From: an uncultured Actinomycetes bacterium
GTDB taxonomy: Bacteria > Actinomycetota > Thermoleophilia > Miltoncostaeales > Miltoncostaeaceae
Reading direction: 5' to 3'
NCBI GenBank assembly: GCA_903896045.1
Contig: CAITWD010000036.1
Location: 1-64,000 of the forward strand
Length of the DNA: 64,000 bases
The notes under the pieces are model-generated. The model saw nothing but the letters and a program-made list of their open reading frames with translations. It did no database searches and was not told where the DNA came from. Below, piece after piece: positions 54,201 to 63,458 of this stretch. Position numbers and translations under genes: made by a program. Numbering within the stretch: the stretch's first letter is position 1; every line of letters starts with the position of its first letter.

Positions 54201-54569
54201 ATGCACGTCAAGCAACCGACATGAGGTGCCATTGAGTTGATAGGTCGCCTCGCCCGTGCGCGTCACACGTCGCGCTACTTCAATTTCTGTCGGCAAACCA
54301 GGGTCGTCAATCGCGGGGCTTACGGTCATGCGAACTTCGGCAACGCCGGCAGCGGGACGGCCATCTCCACCGGAAAACACCATCTCGGTCATACCCGCGG
54401 CGCGCAATTTATTTGCGCGCTGTTCGCCCATTGACCACACAATCGCTTCGGCAAGATTGCTCTTGCCAGAACCATTCGGCCCGACAATCACATTGACACC
54501 TGGACCAAAATCCAACGAGATCGGGCTCGCAAACGACTTAAATCCCCGGAGGTCGAGGCGACGCAACAT
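51216..54569 (-). CDS. smc: Chromosome segregation SMC ATPase
   Basis: 1117 residues from the ATG at 54569. A GTG one codon earlier overlaps the rnc stop. Walker A GPNGSGKSN near residue 33, coiled coil (about 150-470), hinge domain (about 480-610), second coiled coil, then the ABC signature MMSGGERSLIALAF and Walker B FYLLDEVEAALDD. The coiled coils are alanine-rich. It is slightly shorter than many SMCs. ScpA and ScpB genes are not seen here. It organises the chromosome. Confidence 0.95.
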   Translation of the reverse strand: MLRRLDLRGFKSFASPISLDFGPGVNVIVGPNGSGKSNLAEAIVWSMGEQRANKLRAAGMTEMVFSGGDGRPAAGVAEVRMTVSPAIDDPGLPTEIEVARRVTRTGEATYQLNGTSCRLLDVHESLGTFGLGPDALAVIRQGQVEAVCTARPADLRAVVEEAAGVALSRRRRRRAEAKLARVAERLERARDLANELLRRQATLERQAKAATRAAELEREINAAREQLALTLAASAIRDQRSAEATVAHHTGAASAAQEALAQAQAAVATNEAELAQHVTAREAARELVRGAQSDLERLRGRVELVRERCEDAHRQIARDAYSRAAAVDARDDAHARAAEARQRFVDADGATREVNAARDAANQQLAAREIEYRTARSAADDAQATADDAARALTSLEARIAQLRDARERASARILRLDADPTDGANIRAERRAEISAERAVRWFARAQEADAASNDAQAAVTGAEQGRRDLAALVMALRPSSSANDDALGSGLEVTPGTERAFGAALGALADAPVLTSTEDADRILDGGAAAVLVPVAARAAAQPPRVGRPLIDMVLACDSTRRVSLERVLSGVWLVDDLAEVPGDASGLFVTASGDALRPAQGVRLRPVSDWAIAAEHRAATLRLEKADAELAQLQVARDRAAATATGVRGRHRAADRAAAKALQAVGIARANAAHASAARAEALATRDAAAGDLDDALEGRGALEGVRNDALDAAARAAIHVAGLQGQREELRTRCQAQDEHASVANAAVAAARLALAEADEQVALIELRAQAPVLQIDLDVMQESISALDRVVDALGRRVDDYVRAGAADEHAIREIEHRVAAARAIRDQASGVAATASEAIHVAQIALASATARATELVGSYDFSDDEINGELPDPDAAVRDIEDMERRRRMIGAVNELAGTEWEETTSRADEIAEQVDDLEAAAAELTAHMQGLDDAVTDGFQQIFTVVQERFTDAIEVLFPGGAGRLVAVEPEDEDGEMGIEISVVPAGKRARPLAMMSGGERSLIALAFCLAIAMTRPAPFYLLDEVEAALDDTNLRRFLTLVRRLSKETQFVMITHQQPTVEIADTLFGVTMGSDGASQIVSRRLGDSIEGVARTTVRRQLKAIQGGRA

Positions 54570-55231
54570 CACCGATCCCCAATCAGTCGTTCAATCACGA
54601 TGACGGCCGCAGCACGCTCTGATGCTTGCTTTGAGCGCCCCGTGGCTTCGGCGGTCTCGGTCCCCACCGTGACACGCGTGGTGAATTGCCGTTCATGTGC
54701 GGGTCCATCGACACGTGCGATTTCATAGTCCACGAGAAGTCCCTCGCGCGCGGCAAACTCTTGCAATGTCGTCTTCGGGTCGCGCTGACCAGGAACCGCA
54801 GCGGCAACCGCATCGGCGAAGGCCTCGCGGACTGCATCAGTCGTAATATCGGGGCCGAGGTCGAGCCATGCGGCACCGATCACCGCCTCGGTGAGCGCGG
54901 CTTGCACGCTTTCGCGATCAGCGAGCTCTTGCCCCTGCAGCGGCGCAGAATCGCGAAAGGCTGCGTCGAGTCCTGCGGCACGACCAACACGGGCGCACAT
55001 CTCCCCGTCGACCACCATTTGACGCATCCAGGCGAGATCGCCCTCTGATGCATCAGGGTGACGACGCATCAACTCATCGGTGACGACTAGTTGCAAGACG
55101 CTGTCTCCCAGAAATTCCAAGCGCTCATATGACTGTGTGCGCGCATGTACCCACGATCGATGCGTGAGGACCTGTCGCCGGCGTGCTGTGCCGAGCTGCC
55201 CTAGCAGCTCGGCCAGCGGCGACAGCGACAC
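54569..55231 (-). CDS. rnc: Ribonuclease III
   Basis: 220 residues. Catalytic signature YERLEFLGDSVLQL with Glu39 and Asp43, a second acidic pair in the ALTEAVIGAAWLD segment, and a C-terminal dsRNA-binding domain (about 150-218). It cleaves double-stranded RNA, including rRNA precursors. It overlaps smc and starts 4 bp after acpP. Confidence 0.94.
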   Translation of the reverse strand: MSLSPLAELLGQLGTARRRQVLTHRSWVHARTQSYERLEFLGDSVLQLVVTDELMRRHPDASEGDLAWMRQMVVDGEMCARVGRAAGLDAAFRDSAPLQGQELADRESVQAALTEAVIGAAWLDLGPDITTDAVREAFADAVAAAVPGQRDPKTTLQEFAAREGLLVDYEIARVDGPAHERQFTTRVTVGTETAEATGRSKQASERAAAVIVIERLIGDR

Positions 55232-55235
55232 TTCG

Positions 55236-55478
55236 TCAGCCGGCGTGGGCGATCACGTAGTTGACCGCCTCACCGACAGTGGAAATCTTTTCCGCGTCCT
55301 CGTCGGGAATCTTCAACTTGAACCGGTCTTCCATCTCCATGATGAGCTCGACGAGGTCCAACGAGTCTGCGTTGAGATCCTCTTGAAACGAGGCCTCTTC
55401 AGTGACTTCGGACGCGTCGACGCCCAGTTGCTCCACGAGGATGGCGCGAAGTTCCTCGACGATCTGTGCTCGATCCAC
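55236..55478 (-). CDS. acpP: Acyl carrier protein
   Basis: 80 residues from the GTG at 55478, with AAAGGG 7 nt upstream. The 4'-phosphopantetheine site is Ser39 in [16 protein letters not shown]. It carries fatty-acyl chains in type II synthesis. The frame is open further upstream but only this part matches ACP. Between plsX and rnc, as in most Gram-positives. Confidence 0.94.
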   Translation of the reverse strand: MDRAQIVEELRAILVEQLGVDASEVTEEASFQEDLNADSLDLVELIMEMEDRFKLKIPDEDAEKISTVGEAVNYVIAHAG

Positions 55479-55589
55479 GTCTTTCCCTTTCTTCACGAAC
55501 GCACCACACGGATACCCGATGCGTTGGTCGAATCTACCAGTGGGTTCGGACACCCAGCTGACGGAATCGGGGATGAAAAATCGGGAGCG

Positions 55590-56609
55590 CTAGCCTGCCT
55601 GACTCGTTCCCAGCTCCGCGGTGAGACGACCCACAACATCCTCGCGAACCCCGCGTGCAGCGGTATGTATGGCATTGGCAACGGCGGTCGCACTCCCAGA
55701 TCCATGACCGATCACTGCAAGACCTTGCACCCCGAGGAGGAATGCCCCTCCGACCGCCTCGGGATCAAGGCGATCGCGCATCTTACGAATCGATGGACGC
55801 ACGAGCAGTCCGCCGATTTTTCCGATCAAGCTTTCATTGACGGCCCCGCGAATTTCTGTGAACAAAAACTCTGCTGCCGCTTCGTACAACTTCAAGGCAA
55901 CGTTTCCGGTGAATCCATCGGTGACGACCACTCGTACGGTTCCGCGGGGAATGTCACGGCCCTCGACATTTCCATAAAAACCTGGAGTGTTACGCAAGAG
56001 TGGAGTCGCTTGCTGCACGAGCTCACTCCCGCGTCCTTCCTCTTCCCCAATGGACAGCAGGCCAACTCGAGGTGCAGGGTCGCCGAGGACTCCTTGTGCG
56101 AATTGGCGGCCCATCGCGGCGAACTGCACCAGATGCTCCGGCCGGGCGTCAGCGTTTGCACCGGCGTCGAGCATCACGATAAAACCCGCGCGACTTGGGA
56201 GCACGACCGCAATACCCGGACGCTGCACGCCAGGAATCCGGCGGATATGGAGCGTGGCGGCCGCCATCATTGCGCCGGTATGGCCAAGAGACACCGCACC
56301 TTGGGCGCGCCCATCGCGCACAAGTCGACATGCAACGACTACGGAACTGTTGGGTTTCGACCGTACTGCACGGGCGCCATCCTCGGTCGAGAAGATTTTG
56401 TCGGGAGCGTGCACGATCTCCACAAACGCGTGTCCTGGAAGATGCGAAAGCGCATCCAGTCGTGGATTCAGGATGGTGTCGTCGCCGACCAGCAGCACCC
56501 GAACATCGGGTCCCGCTGCATCGACAGCACCCTGCACCGTGACCTCTGGGGCATGGTCGCCCCCCATCCCATCGAGGGCGATCACGGTTTCGCGCGTCAT
56601 GATCGGCAC
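55590..56609 (-). CDS. plsX: Phosphate acyltransferase PlsX
   Basis: 339 residues. VIALDGMGGDHAPEVTVQGA, the GHTGAMMAAA turn and LDAGANADARPEHLVQFA are the PlsX blocks. It makes acyl-phosphate from acyl-ACP, the first step towards phosphatidic acid with PlsY. Directly follows rpmF and precedes acpP. Confidence 0.94.
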   Translation of the reverse strand: MPIMTRETVIALDGMGGDHAPEVTVQGAVDAAGPDVRVLLVGDDTILNPRLDALSHLPGHAFVEIVHAPDKIFSTEDGARAVRSKPNSSVVVACRLVRDGRAQGAVSLGHTGAMMAAATLHIRRIPGVQRPGIAVVLPSRAGFIVMLDAGANADARPEHLVQFAAMGRQFAQGVLGDPAPRVGLLSIGEEEGRGSELVQQATPLLRNTPGFYGNVEGRDIPRGTVRVVVTDGFTGNVALKLYEAAAEFLFTEIRGAVNESLIGKIGGLLVRPSIRKMRDRLDPEAVGGAFLLGVQGLAVIGHGSGSATAVANAIHTAARGVREDVVGRLTAELGTSQAG

Positions 56610-56642
56610 GTCTTCCTGGCCACGGAGGCCGTGACGGCGATG

Positions 56643-56822
56643 TTAGTCGCGGATCTCGACGACTTGCCGACCGCGGTACTGGCCGCACACGCCACACACG
56701 CGGTGTGGACGAGTCGGTGCACTGCAGTGTGGACAGCGGCCAATACGGTCCGCTTCAATCGCGTGCGTTGCACGACGGGTATCACGACGCTGACGAGAGG
56801 TCTTGCGCTTGGGAACAGCCAT
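56643..56822 (-). CDS. rpmF: 50S ribosomal protein L32
   Basis: 59 residues read on the minus strand from the ATG at 56822 to the TAA at 56643. The opening MAVPKRKTSRQRRDTRRATH and a zinc ribbon of Cys-x2-Cys (CPHC) and Cys-x2-Cys (CGVC) identify L32. The zinc form is kept, suggesting no zinc-free paralogue is required. Standard position between yceD and plsX. Confidence 0.96.
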   Translation of the reverse strand: MAVPKRKTSRQRRDTRRATHAIEADRIGRCPHCSAPTRPHRVCGVCGQYRGRQVVEIRD

Positions 56823-56947
56823 GTCGCTCCTACTGATGTCACGCTGGCACCCAGAAGGACGACCAGATTGTCATAGACCGCGGAAGGGTAGCGCCCACGC
56901 GCCCCACCCCGCAACCCCTTACACACGATCTTGCGCGATAAACCCTA

Positions 56948-57589
56948 TCAATCTTCGTCAACATCGACGGCCGAATCGCCCGCGTTGTCATCATCGGCCG
57001 ACCCAATCTCCAAGCGCTGCGCCAATTCAGCAAGGCCTGACCATCTCGGATCGATGTCTGGCCGGGCGCATTTACAACGCACGAGATTGCGATTTTCTCC
57101 GCAACTCGGACAGAGCCCAGCGCAGTCCTCATCGCAAAGAATCGTTGAGGGAAGGTCTTCCGCAATGGCGTCCCGCACCCAGTCGGCGATCTCCAACACG
57201 TCGTCGACGAGATACAAGCATTCCATGTCGGGGTCCTCAGCACCCTCGATGGCAATCTCTGTGACGTCAATCGCCGAATGCAAATGGGCGTCGCCCAAAC
57301 ATCGCCAACACGGACCTCGAAGATCCGCCTGAGTACGCAATCGCAAATGCCACCCATTGACGAGTCGCACGACCTCGCACTGCACGTCCACGGTTGCGGG
57401 TTCTGCCTGGTAATCCTGGCCACCGCACCGCAACGCATCAACATGCACGGATCCATCAACGCGGCGCGCTCCACCGGAATGCAGCTCCAAACTGCGCACG
57501 TCAATCGCCACCAGCCGCCCATCGACGGCGGGATTCCCCGCGCGCGACGCGGGGCCCGAGGCCTTATGAGCTGCTGGTCGACGTGCCAT
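56948..57589 (-). CDS. yceD: YceD/DUF177-family protein
   Basis: 213 residues. The DUF177 pattern is the pair GPCWRCLGDAH and LCDEDCAGLCPSCGENRNL, cysteine motifs that may bind zinc, in an otherwise beta-rich domain. YceD is implicated in 23S rRNA maturation and is usually the gene before rpmF, as here. A long acidic tail ends the protein. Overlaps the next upstream gene by 1 bp. Confidence 0.88.
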   Translation of the reverse strand: MARRPAAHKASGPASRAGNPAVDGRLVAIDVRSLELHSGGARRVDGSVHVDALRCGGQDYQAEPATVDVQCEVVRLVNGWHLRLRTQADLRGPCWRCLGDAHLHSAIDVTEIAIEGAEDPDMECLYLVDDVLEIADWVRDAIAEDLPSTILCDEDCAGLCPSCGENRNLVRCKCARPDIDPRWSGLAELAQRLEIGSADDDNAGDSAVDVDED

Positions 57590-58083
57590 TACTCGTCGTC
57601 GGAAGCGGACTCCTGCACGCCACCGTCGTCGAACTTCTCTGTCTTGCCCTGCAAGCGCTCACGCCCGCGCTGGACTGCCTGGGTGAACTTACCCAAGTTC
57701 ACCTCGAGGGTCCCGAGCACCTCGTCGGCGTAATCCTCGGCGCCGAGTCGCACTTCCCGTTCACGCTGGCGTGCGGACTCCAGAATGTCTTGAGCCTCAC
57801 GCTCGGCCTGACGAACGATTTCCTGCTCCGAGATCTCCTGTGCTGCGCGATCACGGGCGTCGGCGACCATGCGGTCGGCTTCGCGACGTGCTTCGGCAAG
57901 CATCTCCTGGCGCTCTTTTACGATCCAACGGGCCTGCTTGACCTCTTCGGGAATCGTCGAACGCATTTCGTCGAGCAGTTCGAAAATTGCCTCACGGTCA
58001 ATCCGGACCTGATCGGTCAACGGAACCGGCCGTGCATTGTGGATGAGATCATCCAACTTATCGATCAGTTCAAGAACGTCCAC
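57589..58083 (-). CDS. Coiled-coil DivIVA/ATP-synthase-b-like protein
   Basis: 164 residues. MDVLELIDKLDDLIHNARPVPLTDQVRIDRE leads into a long coiled coil (about 50-145) with EARREADRMVADARDRAAQEI repeats and an acidic tail. This form is common in actinobacteria between coaD and yceD, where it is annotated as a cell-division-initiation-like protein. No membrane anchor is seen. Role in polar growth or envelope is inferred. Confidence 0.7.
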   Translation of the reverse strand: MDVLELIDKLDDLIHNARPVPLTDQVRIDREAIFELLDEMRSTIPEEVKQARWIVKERQEMLAEARREADRMVADARDRAAQEISEQEIVRQAEREAQDILESARQREREVRLGAEDYADEVLGTLEVNLGKFTQAVQRGRERLQGKTEKFDDGGVQESASDDE

Positions 58084-58104
58084 GCAATCTCCTCATTCCG
58101 TCAT

Positions 58105-58638
58105 TCAGCCGTTCTTCGCGGCAGTCTCTGTTGAACCCAACCGCGGGCTTCGCTCGCGGAGTGCTTGCGCTACATGACTCGGAACCCAAGCCTCAACATC
58201 ACCACCCCACGCGGCAACCTCTCGAACACCGCTTGAACTAATAAAACTGAAACGTGGCGAGGCCGGAAGGTACACCGTCTCGACCTCTGGTGCGAGATGT
58301 TTATTAATCTGGGCCATTTGAAACTCGTAGTCAAAATCAGAAATCGCCCGCAAACCCTTGACAATTGCATGTGCGCCAATTGCACGCGCATGTTCTGTCA
58401 CAAGTTGACTTAACGGCTCCACGCGCACATTGTCAAGCCCAAGATCGCGCGCTGCCCGCGCAACGAACTCGATTCGCTCTTCGGTTGAAAACAATGGCTG
58501 TTTTTTGAATGAGCCATCAGTGACCGCCACCACGAGCTGGGCGAAGATCCGCGAGGCCCGCACAATGATGTCGAGATGGCCGAGGGTGACGGGGTCGTAG
58601 GTCCCCGGGCACATTGCGATACGTCCGTCGCCACTCAT
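58105..58638 (-). CDS. coaD: Phosphopantetheine adenylyltransferase
   Basis: 177 residues. Nucleotidyltransferase motif PGTYDPVTLGHLDII, phosphopantetheine contacts around AIVKGLRAISDFDYEFQMA and FISSSGVREVA. It makes dephospho-CoA from phosphopantetheine and ATP. Start overlaps the rsmD stop by 4 bp. Confidence 0.94.
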   Translation of the reverse strand: MSGDGRIAMCPGTYDPVTLGHLDIIVRASRIFAQLVVAVTDGSFKKQPLFSTEERIEFVARAARDLGLDNVRVEPLSQLVTEHARAIGAHAIVKGLRAISDFDYEFQMAQINKHLAPEVETVYLPASPRFSFISSSGVREVAAWGGDVEAWVPSHVAQALRERSPRLGSTETAAKNG

Positions 58639-59204
58639 GCGGACACACCGTCTCCCGCAACCCGAAAGATGCTCACGCGAGTGGATCCATAGGTGCGGTC
58701 AATGCGTTCAGTCACAGCGAGTGCGTCCAGTGTCAAAACAGGGCCGTCGGCTGGCCCTTCGATTACGACTGTCGCATATTCGGCGAGTACCGGCAGCAAC
58801 GTCGGGGCAATTTGTTCAGAAATCCCTGCGAGAACGCTATATGGGGGGTCGAGAAGGCACAAGTCGAAGCGGGAGTTGCGGCGCGTCTCGGCGGCAATTG
58901 CATCCGCCCAATCCCGCCGGATGACATCAGCCTGAGCATGACACCCTAAGACGGAAATATTTGCTCGTATGCAGGCAATTGCCTGTGCATCGTTGTCCAC
59001 AAATGTCGCATGTCGCGCACCGCGAGAAAGCGCCTCACATCCCATTGCGCCTGAACCCGCGAACAGATCGAGGACCGCATATCCTTCGCATGGCCCAATC
59101 ATTGAAAATAGGGCCTCTCTGACCCGATCGGCAGTCGGTCGGGTGTGCCCTCCCTTGGGTGCTCCGAGTCGTCGACCGCGGTATTCACCAGAGATGATTC
59201 GCAC
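58635..59204 (-). CDS. rsmD: 16S rRNA (guanine966-N2)-methyltransferase
   Basis: 189 residues. MRIISGEYRGRRLGAPKG, SAM-binding LDLFAGSGAMGCEALSRG, FVDNDAQAIACI and the catalytic DPPY in LCLLDPPYSVL. It modifies G966 of 16S rRNA. It lies directly after recG and overlaps coaD. Confidence 0.93.
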   Translation of the reverse strand: MRIISGEYRGRRLGAPKGGHTRPTADRVREALFSMIGPCEGYAVLDLFAGSGAMGCEALSRGARHATFVDNDAQAIACIRANISVLGCHAQADVIRRDWADAIAAETRRNSRFDLCLLDPPYSVLAGISEQIAPTLLPVLAEYATVVIEGPADGPVLTLDALAVTERIDRTYGSTRVSIFRVAGDGVSA

Positions 59205-61367
59205 CTATGCCTCCAACAGCCGGGTGACAGAGGCGAACCGTTCATCCACCGCTCGCCTGAGTAAGCGATGCTGGGCCGTTGCGAGCTCGGGATCCTCCCG
59301 GATGACGCGGCGCGCGATGTGCCGTGCTTGCGCAAGCTCACGCCGATCACGCGTCAATCGGGCATACCGCAAGTCGGTAGGTCCCGCTTGACGCACGCCC
59401 ATCATTGACCCCTCACCCCGGATCTGCAGATCGATTTCTGCAAGGCGGAATCCATCACTCGTCTGGGTGAATGCTTCGAGTCGTCGTACGCCATCCTCGG
59501 TGGCGGGATCTGCGAAGGCGACACACCACCCCGGCCGCTGCCCTCGACCAACGCGACCGCGTAATTGATGCAGTTGCGCGAGCCCAAAACGATCGGCCCC
59601 CTCGATGAGAATCACGCTGGCATTTGGCACATCAATCCCAACCTCGATCACGGTCGTCGCCACGAGCACGTCAATTTCCCCGCGACCAAAGGCGGCCATT
59701 GCTGCCCGCTTCGCATCGCTTTTCATGGCACCGTGCACCAATCCAACGGCGTACTCGGCAAATGGGCCGCTTTGCAACCGCTCCGCTTCTGCGGTTGCCG
59801 CCTTCACCTCTGCGGCACTACCCTCCTCAACGAGCGGGCAGATCACATACGCCTGCGCCCCAGCGCGTAGCTCCGCACGCACATCGGTGTATGCCTCATC
59901 GCGCTGATCCTCGCGGACCCACCGGGTCTCGACCGGGACACGACCGGCGGGCCGACCGCGAATCGTGGAGACAGCAAGCTCGCCATAGGCGGTGAGGGCG
60001 AGCGTTCGCGGGATCGGGGTGGCGCTCATGTAGAGCAGATGAGCCGCTTTCCCTGATGCGTCACGCGCACGCTCGGAGAGCGCATGACGTTGTGTGACCC
60101 CAAATCGATGCTGCTCATCGACGATGACCAGACCCAACTCATGAAAGTCGACGCCTTCTGACAGCAGCGCCTGGGTGCCGACGACAATCTCGGCAGTGCC
60201 CGTACGCAACGCCATGAGACGCCGTTCGCGCTCAGCTGCCGGAATCTTTCCCGTCAAGAGGACTGGGGTGATACCCACTGGCCCAAACAGCGCGTCAAGG
60301 GTCTGAATATGCTGTTCAGCAAGTGTTTCTGTCGGAACGAGCAGCGCCGCCTGCACGCCGCATTCGAGTGCATCGCACATCGCAAGCGCCGCGACCAGGG
60401 TCTTGCCACATCCCACATCTCCCTGCAGCAGTCTGCGCATCGGACGCCCAGTGCGCAGATCTCGGCGAATCTCCCCCAACACGCGCTCCTGGTGCACCGT
60501 CAACGAAAACGGCAACCCCGCACGCAAGGGATCAGAAAGTGCACCTGTGCCCCGAATGACCGGCGCTGGTCGCTCATCCGATTCCTGACGCCGGAGCATC
60601 AGCAAGCCCAACTGGAGCTCGATGAGCTCTTGCAGCACAAGCCGCCGACGCCCCTGTGTGGCCTCGCGCATTGTGCGCGGGAAATGCACCGACATCAGCG
60701 CATCCGAATACCGCATGATTGAAAGACGTTCACGAATCCAGGCGGGAAGTAACTCGGGCGCCGTCGTCGCATAGCCCCGCACCCGGTCAACCGCTTCCCG
60801 AATCCGCGTGGAAGACAGCGCTTCGCTGCCTGCGTACACCGGTACCAAACCGGTGGTATGGAGCCCCTGCGATCCACCTTTGCCAGAGATTTCATGCGCG
60901 CGCACCGTCATTGTCCGCGGGGCCCCTTGTCCAATCGTGCCGCGCAGCATCAACTGGTCCCCGGCAGACACGGTCCGCAACAAATGGCGCTGGTTGAACC
61001 ACACCGCCTCAAGATTGCCCGTGCCGTCGCTCACGAGTGCCCGAATGGTGACTAACCCGCGCCGACGCGTCGGTGCCATACGTATCGAGACCACGGTCGC
61101 CGCAATCGTGACCTCGTCGCCAATCGCCGCCGTGGCAATCGCCGCACGACCGCCGTAGCGCTCGAAACGGAAGGGAATATAGGTCAATAGGTCGCCGACC
61201 GTCACCAATCCATGTGCACTCAAGCGCTCGGCGTCCGCAGGACGTATCCCCTGCACACTGGCAATAGGAGCCGACCACCATTGGGGATCAGGACGCGGTG
61301 CGAGGGGCGCTCCGTGCGGCCCATTCACCCCGGCGAACGATTGGGTCGCTAAGATAGTTGCGGTCAC
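59205..61367 (-). CDS. recG: ATP-dependent DNA helicase RecG
   Basis: 720 residues. Wedge/OB domain in the first third. Walker [21 protein letters not shown] motif [21 protein letters not shown], and motif [21 protein letters not shown]. It reverses stalled forks and processes Holliday junctions. First gene of the minus-strand block, divergent from rpmB across 95 bp. Confidence 0.95.
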   Translation of the reverse strand: MTATILATQSFAGVNGPHGAPLAPRPDPQWWSAPIASVQGIRPADAERLSAHGLVTVGDLLTYIPFRFERYGGRAAIATAAIGDEVTIAATVVSIRMAPTRRRGLVTIRALVSDGTGNLEAVWFNQRHLLRTVSAGDQLMLRGTIGQGAPRTMTVRAHEISGKGGSQGLHTTGLVPVYAGSEALSSTRIREAVDRVRGYATTAPELLPAWIRERLSIMRYSDALMSVHFPRTMREATQGRRRLVLQELIELQLGLLMLRRQESDERPAPVIRGTGALSDPLRAGLPFSLTVHQERVLGEIRRDLRTGRPMRRLLQGDVGCGKTLVAALAMCDALECGVQAALLVPTETLAEQHIQTLDALFGPVGITPVLLTGKIPAAERERRLMALRTGTAEIVVGTQALLSEGVDFHELGLVIVDEQHRFGVTQRHALSERARDASGKAAHLLYMSATPIPRTLALTAYGELAVSTIRGRPAGRVPVETRWVREDQRDEAYTDVRAELRAGAQAYVICPLVEEGSAAEVKAATAEAERLQSGPFAEYAVGLVHGAMKSDAKRAAMAAFGRGEIDVLVATTVIEVGIDVPNASVILIEGADRFGLAQLHQLRGRVGRGQRPGWCVAFADPATEDGVRRLEAFTQTSDGFRLAEIDLQIRGEGSMMGVRQAGPTDLRYARLTRDRRELAQARHIARRVIREDPELATAQHRLLRRAVDERFASVTRLLEA

Positions 61368-61462
61368 CCACCCACTGCCTGCATAATTGCGTGTTGTGGC
61401 ACACCGGAAAAGACCGGTCGTGCGTCGTTCAAAACTCTACGGTGACCCGAGGACGGAGTCTG

Positions 61463-61654
61463 ATGTCGAAGGTCTGCAGTGTGTGCGGAAAGGGCCCGAG
61501 CTTCGGGAATAACCGCAGTCATTCCATGCGCGCCACCTCTCGCCGGTTCAATCCGAACCTGCAGAAGGTCCGCATCATCTCCAACGGGACCCCGTTGCGT
61601 GCCTACGTGTGCACCCGCTGCCTCAAGGGCGGCAAGGTCGTCAAGGCGGCGTAG
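61463..61654 (+). CDS. rpmB: 50S ribosomal protein L28
   Basis: 63 residues from the ATG at 61463, with AGGACGGAG upstream. [22 protein letters not shown] and [11 protein letters not shown] are L28 signature parts. The two Cys-x2-Cys pairs (CSVC and CTRC-type) indicate the zinc-binding form. Divergent from recG. Confidence 0.95.
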   Translation: MSKVCSVCGKGPSFGNNRSHSMRATSRRFNPNLQKVRIISNGTPLRAYVCTRCLKGGKVVKAA

Positions 61655-61705
61655 TAGGCCCTCTCGGTGCGGCGCACGCGAGCCACATGCTCGCCGCGCA
61701 CGTAT

Positions 61706-62197
61706 CTATCGCGGGCCTGGACCGACCAGGCTCGCAAGATTGACCAAGCTGACCACGGCCCTCGCCGCATCAGCCCCCGCGTTCCCAACCTCACCGCCGG
61801 CGCGTGCCCATGCCTGTTCGGTCGTGTCGCAGGTCAACACGCCAAATGCACATGGGATCCCGGTGTCGAGGCTGACCCGCAGCACACCTTGGGAGACGGC
61901 CATGGCAATGTGATCGAAATGGGCTGTTGCCCCACGAATCACGGCACCGGTGGCGATGATTGCGGCGTATTGGCCCGAGACCGCAAGCAGTCGCGCGGCT
62001 TGCGGGACCTCAAAGGACCCGGGAACCCAGTGCACATCGATGCGCGCAGCGTCGAGGCCCGCAGCAACCAGGTGCTCCCGAGCACCATCAACAAGCGCCT
62101 GGGTCAGTTGACGATGGAAACTCGAGCAAACCACTCCGATACGTACATCTAGATCCTCAAGCGCAACCACACCAGGCACGGGCTCCGTACGCGCCAT
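61706..62197 (-). CDS. ribH: 6,7-dimethyl-8-ribityllumazine synthase
   Basis: 163 residues from the ATG at 62197. RIGVVCSSFHRQLTQALVDGA, VPGSFEVPQAAR, GAVIRGATAHFDHIA with the catalytic-type His and GVLTCDTTEQAWARAG. The frame is open upstream but only this part matches. It condenses the ribBA products. It starts 4 bp after the ribBA stop. Confidence 0.94.
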   Translation of the reverse strand: MARTEPVPGVVALEDLDVRIGVVCSSFHRQLTQALVDGAREHLVAAGLDAARIDVHWVPGSFEVPQAARLLAVSGQYAAIIATGAVIRGATAHFDHIAMAVSQGVLRVSLDTGIPCAFGVLTCDTTEQAWARAGGEVGNAGADAARAVVSLVNLASLVGPGPR

Positions 62198-62201
62198 GGG
62201 G

Positions 62202-63458
62202 CTACTCGCCCTCAGGCGGATCGGCGGCGATGCGCAAATCCTGGTGGTGGAGCATGTGGCCCATCTTGTCGCGCTTAACCTGGAGATACCGCAGGTTGTC
62301 GGGGCCAGGCTCGATTTCAATCGGCACACGGGCCGTCACCGACAAGCCATAACCTTCAAGACCCACAATCTTTTTGGGGTTGTTGGTCAGCTGACGAATC
62401 GATGTCAGGCCAAGATCGACCAAAATCTGTGCGCCAATCCCATAATCACGCAAGTCGGCAGGAAATCCCAATTGGCGGTTGGCTTCCACGGTGTCAAAAC
62501 CCGCATCCTGCAACTCATACGCTCTGAGCTTGTTGAGAAGCCCGATCCCACGGCCCTCTTGGGCGATGTACAACACCACCCCTTGGCCCTCCGCTTCGAT
62601 GATCTTCATCGCCGCGTCAAGCTGCTCACCACAATCGCAGCGCAGCGAACCAAAGACATCCCCTGTGAGGCACTCAGAGTGCACCCGCACAAGGACATCG
62701 TCCTTGCCTGCGACATCGCCCTTCACCAAGGCGAGATGATGTTTGCCATCAATCAAGCTGTGATAGCCGACTGCAGTCCATTCCCCATACTGGGTGGGAA
62801 GCCGGGCCTGGCCACCGCGCTCAACAAGGCGCTCCGTGTGGCGGCGATATTCGATCAGATCGGCAATCGTAATCATCAACAGGCCATGCTCGTGCGCATA
62901 GGGAATCAGATCGTCGACCCTGGCCATCTGGCCATCCTCGCGCATGACCTCGCAAATCACCCCAGCGGGAATCAGTCCTGCCAGCCGCGCCAAATCAACG
63001 GCGGCTTCCGTGTGGCCGGCGCGTTCAAGCACCCCACCGGGCTTCCCGCGCAGCGGAAAGACATGCCCTGGCTTGACCAGATCGCTACTCCCCGAATTCG
63101 GGTCAATCGCAACCATGATCGTGCGGGCACGATCGGGGGCGGAAATGCCCGTCGTGACTCCGTCACGCGCCTCAATAGATTCCAAAAAGGCGGTACCGAG
63201 CGGCGCGTCATTGCGGCGCACCATCATTGTCAAACCCAGCTGTTCGCATCGCTCATCGGTCAACGACAGGCAAATGAGCCCACGGGCGTGCGTTGCCATG
63301 AAGTTGATCGCCTCTGGCGTCGCAAATTGGGCGGCCATGATGATGTCGCCTTCATTTTCGCGATCCTCGGAATCGACTACCACGATCATGTGGCCGGCAC
63401 GAATTGCTTCGATAGCCTCTTCAATTGTGGCGAATGGGCGTGTCTGGGTACTACTCAT
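62202..63458 (-). CDS. ribBA: Bifunctional 3,4-dihydroxy-2-butanone-4-phosphate synthase / GTP cyclohydrolase II
   Basis: 418 residues. The N-terminal RibB half has [20 protein letters not shown] and [21 protein letters not shown]. The C-terminal RibA half has [27 protein letters not shown] with the zinc cysteines and [21 protein letters not shown]. It makes both riboflavin precursors from ribulose 5-phosphate and GTP. Overlaps ribE by 4 bp. Confidence 0.95.
   Translation of the reverse strand: MSSTQTRPFATIEEAIEAIRAGHMIVVVDSEDRENEGDIIMAAQFATPEAINFMATHARGLICLSLTDERCEQLGLTMMVRRNDAPLGTAFLESIEARDGVTTGISAPDRARTIMVAIDPNSGSSDLVKPGHVFPLRGKPGGVLERAGHTEAAVDLARLAGLIPAGVICEVMREDGQMARVDDLIPYAHEHGLLMITIADLIEYRRHTERLVERGGQARLPTQYGEWTAVGYHSLIDGKHHLALVKGDVAGKDDVLVRVHSECLTGDVFGSLRCDCGEQLDAAMKIIEAEGQGVVLYIAQEGRGIGLLNKLRAYELQDAGFDTVEANRQLGFPADLRDYGIGAQILVDLGLTSIRQLTNNPKKIVGLEGYGLSVTARVPIEIEPGPDNLRYLQVKRDKMGHMLHHQDLRIAADPPEGE

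Noticed and set aside
55080..56876. Long open frame of 598 codons on the plus strand
   Set aside because: It lies antisense to rnc, acpP, plsX and rpmF, all recognised by conserved motifs. Its product has no domain pattern and an odd composition. It is a GC-driven shadow.
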